Positions 8,954-17,026 of a stretch of DNA of 64,000 nt are shown piece after piece. Each line of letters opens with the position of its first letter. Within the stretch, counting starts at the first letter, position 1. Made by a program: the position numbers and the translations under genes. Source of the stretch: Microcoleus asticus IPMA8 (GTDB lineage Bacteria > Cyanobacteriota > Cyanobacteriia > Cyanobacteriales > Microcoleaceae); NCBI RefSeq assembly GCF_013179805.1, contig NZ_SRRZ01000024.1, positions 5,888 through 69,887 on the forward strand. The letters run 5' to 3'. The notes under the pieces are model-generated. The model was given only the letters and a program-made list of their open reading frames with translations. It made no database searches and was not told the origin of the DNA.

Positions 8954-9262
8954 AATTAAAACTCTAATTTTCAATTGATCGTGGTAAACCGAAAGAGGAC
9001 TTCCGCAGGGTGCCTCATCAACCCGGTTTGTTAGTAGATATAGCAGAAAGAAGAAGCAAGACGGAAGAAGCAATCAGCAATAAAATTAACTGTTTCAGAA
9101 ATTAAGAACGTCCTAATAATCTTGGCGGTTGCTATATTTTGCCGCTCACCTACTTAAACCGAGAACATAAAAATCGATATATAGGCCTCGCAAACTCATT
9201 CTCCCCGCGTGCGTTGCGAGGAACGTTAGCTTTCCCCATCTCCGATGAAAGCAATCTCAAAA

Positions 9263-12200
9263 CTAAAAACTTTTTCCCCCTTCGCCTTCTAACTGTGCAG
9301 GCACTGTGAAATAGAAACTGCTTCCTTCTGAGACAACGCTTTCGGCCCAAATTCTGCCGCCGTGCTGCTGCACGATGCTGCGACAGATAGCCAAACCCAA
9401 ACCGGTACCTCCTTTTTGGCGGGAGTCAGAAGCATCGACCTGTTGAAACCGTCCAAAGATAGTTTCTAGTTTATCAGCAGGAATCCCCCGCCCTCGATCT
9501 TTGACTTCAAATAAAACCCGATCGCCCAAATCTTCAACCCTTAAACTTACTGTACTCTCCGGGGCAGAGAATTTAATCGCATTGCTCAACAAATTTACCA
9601 GCAGTTGAACGATCCTGTCCGGGTCAGCCCAAATTTTTGCCGTTTCGGGCAAAATCGACAAATTAACGTGATTCTCAGCAGCCACAGAAAGCACAGCTTC
9701 CGCAGACTTCCGCATCAAAACAGCGGCATCGCACCACTGCTTGACGAGGATAACCTGGCTCGCATCGAGCCGCTCTAAGTCTAGAATATCGTTGACCAAA
9801 CGCACTAACCGTTCGGTATCGCTAGACGCAATTTCTAACATCTGTTTGGCGGTTTCCGGTTGATCTTTCAGTACGCCCGCTGCCAGCAAACCTAAAGAAC
9901 CGCGAATTGAAGCAAGCGGCGTTCGCAGTTCGTGGCTGACAATGGAAATAAACTCATTTTTCATTTTTTCAATTGCCCGACTTTCTGTGATATCTGTGAC
10001 TGTGCCGACGTGACCGATTAGTTGAGTTCTGTCGGAAAAAATCGGAGCAGTTTTAAGCCGGCAAAACCGGATTGTTCCGTCTCGCTGGATGTGGCGGAAT
10101 TCGCAGGAAAATTCCCCATCAAGCGATTGTGATTCCGACCACTTAGACAGAATTAGTTTGATGTCTTCGGGGTGAATAAACCGCATCCAGCGGTTTCCTA
10201 AAGCTGCTGCCGGTGCGAAGCCGCCAATTGCTTGACAGCGGGGATTTGTATAGGTACATTTCCCCTCAGGATCGATTTTAAAAATCCCGACGGGCGAACT
10301 TTCGCTCAAAGAGCGAAACAAAGCTTCGCTTTCTCGGAGTTCTGCTTGAGAGCTTTCTAGTTCTCGGGTTCGCTGCAAAACTCGCATTTCTAACTGTTCG
10401 TTGAGCTGTTGGAGGGCGGCTTCAGCTTGTTTGCGCTCAGTAATATCGCGGTGTACCGATACCCAATGGGTAAACCCACCTGTTTCGTCAGCGATCGGCA
10501 CAATGCTCATTTCTATCCAAAATTCCGTCCCGTCTTTGCGATAATTGATCAAGTCAACCCGCATCGGCTGCCAGGTTTCCAAAGCTGTCCGAACTCGATC
10601 GAGACTGGCGCGGTCTGTTTTTTCTCCTTGCAAAAAGCGCGGGGTTTTGCCCAAAACTTCTTCTAACGTATAGCCAGTCATCCGCGTGAAAGCTGGGTTG
10701 ACATAAAGAATTCGCGGGCCCGGTTCGTCAATCGGTTCAGCTTCCGTAATTAACACGGCGTCGTTAGTAGTGGTGACTGCTGATTCCAACAGGCGCAACT
10801 GTAATTCTCTAGCTTTGCGATCGGTAATTTCTGTAACTGTCCCCACCATCCGCACTGCATCGCCTGCTTCGTTGTAAAAAAACTTACCTTTCCCTTCAAT
10901 CCAGTGAATGCTGCCGTCCGGCCAAACCACGCGGTATTCGTTACAGAAATCTCCTCGCTGGGCGATCGCCTGATCTATAGCATTCTGAATACTGTTTAAA
11001 TCTTCTGGGTGAACGCAAGCTGCAAAACTTTGATAAGTTCCGCCAAAAGTTCCCGGGGTCAACCCATACAACTCTTCGTGTTCCCTCGACCAAATAATGC
11101 TATTTTTCTGCACGTCCCAGTCCCAAAATCCGATTTTGGTAGCCGACAAAGCTAAGCTGAGCTGCTGATTGGTTTTCCGCAACTCCATGCTAGTAATAGC
11201 AACTCGAAGTTCTCGGACTATTTCAATTTCGCACTGCTGCCAAGGCAAAGATTTTAACCTCACAGTTTCTTGCCACAACTCAAAGGAATTGCGAGGAGAC
11301 ATCTGCCTGCTGCCATCCGGCTTTAATTCAATTGACCACTCTGGTTCACCTGCCCAGTTGACAGTTTGAATTACTTCGGGACGGAACCACAAAATGTAAT
11401 AATTTTGCATCTCGGACATGGCAAGTATCAGCAAACCGCTAGCCACTTCTTTAAACTTCTCGGAGGGCGGATACAGCTTTGAGAGAGAATCTGTATGAAA
11501 AATATCATTATTTTTTTTACTTTTTATCCAAGCAATTAAGTTTTCGATTGCTACCAATTCCGGGGTTTGGCCGATGGTTGTTAAATTTTCATTGGCACAC
11601 ACAACTGCACCGGTAGCGTCCACTAAGGTCAGCAATTCATCTCGGAATGTCAGCAAACCTTCTACAAAGCTGTTTTTTTGAGAAATTTCTTTAATAAATT
11701 TATGGCAATTTTGTTTTAAATAAATACCATATTCCCAGTTTTCGCTATCTTGTTTGTAGCTGAGTTCGAGATTCACAAACTTTGCTAGCATTTCGCAAGC
11801 CGTTCTTGTTTCGTAGTTGACATACTTTCGTGTTGGGTGGTGACAGGCGATCAATCCCCAGACTTTTTTATCTTTGATTAATGTCAGGGTCATGCTAGCG
11901 GCAACGTTCATATTTTTGAGATATTGAACGTGGCAAGGGGAAACTGCTCTCAACAAAGAGCCTCCCAGATCCACAGGGCGACCAGTCAGCGGATTGCAGT
12001 GAGGAATTAGTTCTACAGGCTGACAGTTAATATCGGGAATAAACCGAATTAAATTCATGTTGAACTGTTTTCTTGCCTGGGGGGGAATATCGGTAGCTGG
12101 ATAGTGCAGTCCCAATAAAGGAGCCAAACTTTCTACTTTGTCTTCGGCGACAACTTCCCCCGCACCGGTGGCATCAAATTGATAGACTAGCGCTCGATCG

Positions 12201-12703
12201 AAACCGATCATCCTCCGCACTTGTTCAACTGCTGTCTGACACAGCACTTGCAGATTTGGTGTTTTGTGGATTTTGTCGATCGGCTCTTGGACTAAATGAT
12301 AACCATTCAAAGAATCGCTAGCTTGTGGGGAAACAATCGGCTCTAGCTCAAAAATTAATGCTGAACTAGATTGATGGAGCGTCCCCTCAAAAACAGACTG
12401 GCGGTTTTTACTTTTGAATGATAATCTGATATTGTTAGATTGATGACTGTTTTCAGATAAAGCTTTTTCTATAGCCTCAATTTCCTCAGTCTCGACAAAT
12501 TCATGTAAAAATTTGCCCAAAAGTTCTTCCGGGTAAATGCCGAGCACCTCAAAAATATTGTTGCTAACTTGCAAAATTTTCAACACAGGAGATTCCAGCA
12601 CCAAAAGGATGCCATGAGGTTGAATCGAAGCCGGCGAGTAAATTAGTTCGTAGTCGCTATCATTGAGAGTGCCTGTGTCTGAGGGCAATATCCTTGCTTT
12701 CAT
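9263..12703 (-). CDS. bilin-binding phytochrome histidine kinase with three extra PAS domains
   Basis: Red/far-red photoreceptor kinase of 1146 residues. Order: PAS_2 (about 15-120), phytochrome GAF (about 140-320), PHY (about 325-510), PAS (about 515-630), PAS (about 640-765), coiled coil, PAS (about 795-910), HisKA and HATPase. GAF carries PATDIP with Asp205 and Cys257 in SPCHVQYL, two residues off Cph1 Asp207 and Cys259, so covalent phycocyanobilin attachment is expected. The PHY tongue has SPRNSFELW and NWAGEP. The phospho-acceptor is His924 in SHELRTP; N-box NLLSNAIKFS, DRGRGIP and GGTGLGLA are intact. The second PAS resembles a LOV core (GKTPRFLQG) but has Pro where LOV has its flavin Cys. 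There is no receiver. The REC-only gene is downstream and the multi-receiver regulator is upstream, both co-oriented. Confidence 0.95.
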   Translation of the reverse strand: MKARILPSDTGTLNDSDYELIYSPASIQPHGILLVLESPVLKILQVSNNIFEVLGIYPEELLGKFLHEFVETEEIEAIEKALSENSHQSNNIRLSFKSKNRQSVFEGTLHQSSSALIFELEPIVSPQASDSLNGYHLVQEPIDKIHKTPNLQVLCQTAVEQVRRMIGFDRALVYQFDATGAGEVVAEDKVESLAPLLGLHYPATDIPPQARKQFNMNLIRFIPDINCQPVELIPHCNPLTGRPVDLGGSLLRAVSPCHVQYLKNMNVAASMTLTLIKDKKVWGLIACHHPTRKYVNYETRTACEMLAKFVNLELSYKQDSENWEYGIYLKQNCHKFIKEISQKNSFVEGLLTFRDELLTLVDATGAVVCANENLTTIGQTPELVAIENLIAWIKSKKNNDIFHTDSLSKLYPPSEKFKEVASGLLILAMSEMQNYYILWFRPEVIQTVNWAGEPEWSIELKPDGSRQMSPRNSFELWQETVRLKSLPWQQCEIEIVRELRVAITSMELRKTNQQLSLALSATKIGFWDWDVQKNSIIWSREHEELYGLTPGTFGGTYQSFAACVHPEDLNSIQNAIDQAIAQRGDFCNEYRVVWPDGSIHWIEGKGKFFYNEAGDAVRMVGTVTEITDRKARELQLRLLESAVTTTNDAVLITEAEPIDEPGPRILYVNPAFTRMTGYTLEEVLGKTPRFLQGEKTDRASLDRVRTALETWQPMRVDLINYRKDGTEFWIEMSIVPIADETGGFTHWVSVHRDITERKQAEAALQQLNEQLEMRVLQRTRELESSQAELRESEALFRSLSESSPVGIFKIDPEGKCTYTNPRCQAIGGFAPAAALGNRWMRFIHPEDIKLILSKWSESQSLDGEFSCEFRHIQRDGTIRFCRLKTAPIFSDRTQLIGHVGTVTDITESRAIEKMKNEFISIVSHELRTPLASIRGSLGLLAAGVLKDQPETAKQMLEIASSDTERLVRLVNDILDLERLDASQVILVKQWCDAAVLMRKSAEAVLSVAAENHVNLSILPETAKIWADPDRIVQLLVNLLSNAIKFSAPESTVSLRVEDLGDRVLFEVKDRGRGIPADKLETIFGRFQQVDASDSRQKGGTGLGLAICRSIVQQHGGRIWAESVVSEGSSFYFTVPAQLEGEGGKSF

Positions 12704-12977
12704 ATGATTAATACTTCTCTAAATTAGTCTATAGTTCTGGAGCAGCGGGCCAACATCCATCAACGGCACCGCGTCCGAATCGCACAACCAGAGAATCCCA
12801 ATTCTTGGCTAAGGCTTCCTGATTCGTTTCGGACACGCATTATTGGATATTTCCTCCTAGTTATACCAGTTTAAAAAAAGAATACAACTGGAGGCAGGTG
12901 ATCGAAACCAGAAGTTTCATCAGTCATTCCCAATCCTTCAGTTATTTAATTCTTTAATCTTTTAATCTAAAATGGTA

Positions 12978-14900
12978 TTAGTGTTGTGCCTGAGCCAGTT
13001 TGTGCCTTAGTTGAGTCCGCTCCAAACGATTCAGGAGGCGGGCAATCAATTCCGGTTTCACGATCGGCTTGTTCACGTAGTCGTCAGCACCTGCGACAAA
13101 CATTTGGCGCACTGTTTCCGACTCGGAATGAGCCGTCAAAAATAGCACGGGGAGCCTGCTCCAGCGCAAATCGTTGCGCACTGCCAAACACAGCTCGATA
13201 CCGCTGTAACCGGGCATCTCAACATCTAAAATTAGCAAATCCGGACAAGTGGTTTCGAGTACCTCCCAGAACTTTTCGGGATCGTCCAATGTTGTTACTT
13301 GAAATCCCCAAGGTTGTAGAATCACTTGCAGTGCAGCCAATAGATGCACGTCATCGTCTACCACCATAACTTTAGCTTCAGCAGGACCGGTCTGGTCGAG
13401 AACTTGGGCGACTGCTTTGAGTATATCTGCTGGGGGGATAGATTTGTGTAAAAAGCCGGAAGCTCCCAAACGAGCAACTTCTATTCGATCGCTCAATTGA
13501 TTGTGCTCGCTAAAAACTATCACGGGAATTTCGGGTTTTTCACTGCGGAGTTCGGCTAGGAAAGAAAGTCCGTTTTCCTCAGTTCTGGAAAATGTCAAAT
13601 CCAGCAAAACCGCGTCGGGAGGCTGTTGAGAAATCGCACTTCTTGCCGCTTGCGGAGAGTTGGCGACTTCCATCTGGAAGCCGAAAGCGGATGCTACTAT
13701 TTTCAGTTGATCGCTCCCAAAAGTATCATCATCAACAATCAGCATTCGGCGCTTTTGGGAAACCGCAGGAACCAAATCGCCTTCTGCTTCGGGCGACGGG
13801 CGATCGAATATCTGTTTGAGCTTATCCAGAAATCCCTCAATCTGCTGAGCCGTCTCCGGTTTTAAGATGTTTTCAGTTTTGAACAAATGTTCTATTTTGC
13901 GCGCAACTTCCGAACCTTTGGGCAGCCCTAAAGTTCCCAAAGAACCGACTAATTTGTGAGCTTGAGCCTGGGCTTCCTGGCGCAGTTCGCCCTCCAAGGT
14001 TCCGCTTTTCAGTTGAGCGATCGCGCGATCGAATATCGCCACCTTGTCTATAAAATTGGCTTTTAAATTTTCCCGCATTTTGGCAACCACATTCTGGACT
14101 TTGAGGTGGCGGTCGTCATTGTTTAATTCCTGGCTCGACCCGCTGGATTCAGCAGATAAAGTCTCTTGACTTTTAGCAGTTTCTGCCGTTTCCCGCGCAA
14201 CTTTTTGGCTCTCAATATCCTCTTGCAGACTTTTGAGCCGATAGCCCAGTCCGTACACGGTTTCCACTAAATCTACAGTCATCCCGGCTGCTTTCAGCTT
14301 CTGCCGCAGCCCCTTGATGTGAGCGGTAACGGCTTCTTCCTGAGGAAATTCGCCGGCCGACCAAATGCGATCGAGGATGGCGCTGCGGCTGAAAATGCGG
14401 CGGGGATTTCTCAGGAAAAGTTCCAGCAAATTGTACTCTTTCGGAGTCAAGTGCAGCACTTTTTCGGCATAAATTACTTCTGTAGTGTCCGGGTTGACTT
14501 GCAGTTTTTCCCAGGTCAAATTTGTACTCGACAAAGTTGCCTTACCCCGGCGCAGCAAAGCGCGAATTCGAGCGATTAATTCTTCGAGATTAAAGGGTTT
14601 GACCACATAATCGTCTGCACCCGCCTCTAAACCTTGGACTCGATCGTTGCTGCTATCTAGTGCTGTTAGCAGTAAAATCGGCATTTGGCAGCCGGACGAG
14701 CGCAATTTCCGACACAAACTAATGCCGTCGAGTTTAGGAATCAGCACATCCAAAACAATCAGGTCGTAATCGTATGCCTGCACCAACTGCAAGGCTGTTT
14801 CACCGTCTGCTGCCGCATTCACATTGTAATTGTGAGAGTTCAGCGCTTGGGTAAGCAAACTGACTGTAATTGTGTCATCTTCTACCAGCAGAATTTTCAT
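12978..14900 (-). CDS. REC-wHTH-HPt-REC-REC hybrid response regulator
   Basis: A 640-residue protein that begins as an OmpR-type regulator: receiver with Asp51 and Lys101, then a winged-helix DNA-binding domain (about 128-223, LTPKEYNLLELF and YGLGYRL). A linker leads to an HPt domain with His315 in AHKLVGSLGTLG, a receiver with Asp434 (LLDLTFSR, lacking the usual Met-Pro after the Asp) and another with Asp559 (LILDVEMPGYSG). A DNA-binding regulator with its own HPt and three receivers could carry several phosphotransfer steps in one chain. It lies 274 nt upstream of the phytochrome gene on the same strand, so it is a candidate output. Its targets are unknown. The ATG at 14900 matches the usual MKILLVEDD start. 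Confidence 0.93.
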   Translation of the reverse strand: MKILLVEDDTITVSLLTQALNSHNYNVNAAADGETALQLVQAYDYDLIVLDVLIPKLDGISLCRKLRSSGCQMPILLLTALDSSNDRVQGLEAGADDYVVKPFNLEELIARIRALLRRGKATLSSTNLTWEKLQVNPDTTEVIYAEKVLHLTPKEYNLLELFLRNPRRIFSRSAILDRIWSAGEFPQEEAVTAHIKGLRQKLKAAGMTVDLVETVYGLGYRLKSLQEDIESQKVARETAETAKSQETLSAESSGSSQELNNDDRHLKVQNVVAKMRENLKANFIDKVAIFDRAIAQLKSGTLEGELRQEAQAQAHKLVGSLGTLGLPKGSEVARKIEHLFKTENILKPETAQQIEGFLDKLKQIFDRPSPEAEGDLVPAVSQKRRMLIVDDDTFGSDQLKIVASAFGFQMEVANSPQAARSAISQQPPDAVLLDLTFSRTEENGLSFLAELRSEKPEIPVIVFSEHNQLSDRIEVARLGASGFLHKSIPPADILKAVAQVLDQTGPAEAKVMVVDDDVHLLAALQVILQPWGFQVTTLDDPEKFWEVLETTCPDLLILDVEMPGYSGIELCLAVRNDLRWSRLPVLFLTAHSESETVRQMFVAGADDYVNKPIVKPELIARLLNRLERTQLRHKLAQAQH

Positions 14901-15103
14901 AAACGTAACCTGTTATTTGATCTGTTTTAGTGACTGAATTCTTAGCGAATTATGGGGATAGTTAAATAACCTTTTTCCGAGTTTATTTGAAATTTTCCCA
15001 CCCTCAGTCTAACAAATAGTATTCTTGAATATAGTAAAAGGGTAAATTTTTCTTGGGACTTTTTTTACCTCTCCCAATGTTTCATCTGATTTTCCGGGGG
15101 ACT

Positions 15104-16390
15104 TTATGGCTTTTTTGACTTCAGCGCCTGCTGAATTTTTTGAATCAGATATTGCGATGAATCTTGATGCTTAACTAAGTTTTCCAACTCCGAAACCGCG
15201 ACTTCAGCGTTTTTTATCTCTTTAACTAAAGAATCAGCGGTAACACTTTGTCTGACTCCCAAAGGTTGTTTGATAGCGGTCTGTGAATTGAAATCTTTTT
15301 CCGCTATTAATTCCTCCAACTCTAACAGCGCCATTTCTGCGCGATCGATCTTGATGGTCACAGATTTAGCCACATTAGCACCCGCTCTTGCTGCCTGCGT
15401 GAGTTCATGAACGCGAAGTTTAAACCGGCTGGCAATTTGCTCCATTTGAGTCCCTAATTCAAAAGTTTTACTCGCCAGTCTGCCAATTTCCAGACTCACT
15501 TGGCTCAGACCGCTGGGCTGATTTCCCATTTGATTGGTAACTACAGCCACCTGCACTGCTAAATGCCTGACTTGTTCGATCGCCTCCCGGATGGTTCGGG
15601 AAGTGCGGTTAACCGTTTCTAAATCATTAGCTATTGCTTTGCCAACGCCCAAAATTTTCTCTGTATTGTTGCAAATAGAATTAGCACCTTGAAAAGTAGC
15701 TTGAAATGCTTGGCGACCTTCCGAGGAAATCAGTTTCGCAATTCTCACAAATCGCTGATTCATTTGAGCAATTTCTTCAGCTTGTTTTACCAGTGCCACT
15801 TCCTGGGAACTGGGAGTATTATTCGATTTTTCTGTTTGACGCTGTTGGGATTTTAAAAGCTCATTACATTCGTGGAATCTCGCCTGTTCTTGTTGAATAA
15901 CCGCCAGATATTTGTGCCTTTCTACTCGGTATTTTTGAATAACTTTGTTAGCTTGCGCTAAAAGTTTCGACTGGGCAATTACCAGAGTCTGAACGTCCAA
16001 AATGCGGTAAGTCCGGTTTGCCATTACTACAACAATGGGTTCATAAATCAAGTCTTTGTGCCTGTTGAAAGACGCTTGCACCGCATCCTCTACTTTCCAG
16101 TTTTCCGAAAGCAGCAAAGGCGGAATTCTAATAAAATCTAACAAGCAGCGAATCGGTTGCTGCCCGTAAACTGCTAAGCGATCGGGAAGACTCATTTGCT
16201 CTCGAAACTTGACGCGAGAAATCATGCCCAATACCTGTGATTCGTGGGTAATAATGACTCCCGGCAAGTCTGGTTCTTGCTCGAATCTTTCAGCCACTAC
16301 CTGTCCTGGAGTTGCAGCACTCACTTGAAAGTCGTGACAAGGCAGATGTCCGATAGTGAAATCGGGGGTGAGTTGAGTTGGATTGCTCAT
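15104..16390 (-). CDS. CBS-like sensor fused to an MCP-type signalling hairpin
   Basis: A 428-residue soluble protein. Residues about 10-145 look like a divergent pair of CBS motifs (VIITHESQVLGMISRVKF, then YEPIVVVMANRTYRIL). Coiled coil follows, and about 225-350 resembles a methyl-accepting chemotaxis signalling domain (EQVRHLAVQVAVVTNQMG, IGRLASKTFELGTQMEQI). The hairpin tip is degenerate compared with canonical chemoreceptors, so coupling to CheA/CheW is uncertain. There is no transmembrane segment. It is the first of four co-directional minus-strand genes ending with the phytochrome and the receiver protein. A role in light or energy taxis is an inference from the neighbours. Confidence 0.72.
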   Translation of the reverse strand: MSNPTQLTPDFTIGHLPCHDFQVSAATPGQVVAERFEQEPDLPGVIITHESQVLGMISRVKFREQMSLPDRLAVYGQQPIRCLLDFIRIPPLLLSENWKVEDAVQASFNRHKDLIYEPIVVVMANRTYRILDVQTLVIAQSKLLAQANKVIQKYRVERHKYLAVIQQEQARFHECNELLKSQQRQTEKSNNTPSSQEVALVKQAEEIAQMNQRFVRIAKLISSEGRQAFQATFQGANSICNNTEKILGVGKAIANDLETVNRTSRTIREAIEQVRHLAVQVAVVTNQMGNQPSGLSQVSLEIGRLASKTFELGTQMEQIASRFKLRVHELTQAARAGANVAKSVTIKIDRAEMALLELEELIAEKDFNSQTAIKQPLGVRQSVTADSLVKEIKNAEVAVSELENLVKHQDSSQYLIQKIQQALKSKKP

Positions 16391-17026
16391 TTACCCGGAT
16401 CGTGTTAAGTAGAAGTTAACAAATTATATATTGATATTATACTGGAATAAGATTTTTTAAAGTAGTCAAGAACCCACCACTCACCGGCATACCGATTTAG
16501 TGGGGGCTTGAAAGAGTCCTAGTTTACCAGTCTAAATCTTAACTGACAGGAGTTGTGGGCAAGTGTTGAAGTTCACACGCCCGGAATCTGTAGCTAGTTA
16601 AGATATCTGTAACGAAAGCATTAAACAGCCATTTGGGAGGCAGTGTGTTTGGCAAAGTACCGACCTACAACAAAGGCCCGTGCTAACTTGACCCCAGCAA
16701 TGGGAGTGAAATTCCTTAGTTTCCATAAAAAACCCGGTTCACAAACACGACCAGAACCGATCGATTCTTCAGCCGTATCCGTGCCCCCCATTTCCTCCCA
16801 CCGCTTTCGCGCTCTTACAGCTATAGTGGGGTAACTCGCGGCGAAGAAAGATGACAACTATAGGGAGAAATAAGGTTTCTGGCTCCTGGCTCTGACGAGA
16901 GCCCGCCTTCTGACTACTTTCATCTCAAGTCTCTTGGAGCGGCCGCGCCTGCTGCGCCCCTGGTTCCGTCCCCACAAAAGGGGCGTTCATATTTTGTTCT
17001 TTAAAACAACCGGGAAAATATCTAGA
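16391..17026. other. spacer with an IS200/IS605-like hairpin and a lone repeat arm
   Basis: No gene is convincing here. A compact stem-loop at about 16469-16506 (CCCACCACT, inner CGG-CATA-CCG, then AGTGGGGG) followed by GCTTGAAAG resembles the end structure of an IS200/IS605-type element, but no transposase is next to it. A single arm of the AAACCGGG repeat family (AAAAAACCCGGTT) lies at 16727-16739. The distal part, from 16934, is the disputed upstream end of the next gene. Confidence 0.4.

Noticed and set aside
16621..16857. Open frames of 60-80 codons on both strands in the spacer before the GAF hybrid kinase
   Set aside because: Neither has a ribosome-binding site or a recognisable protein, and one spans a repeat arm.
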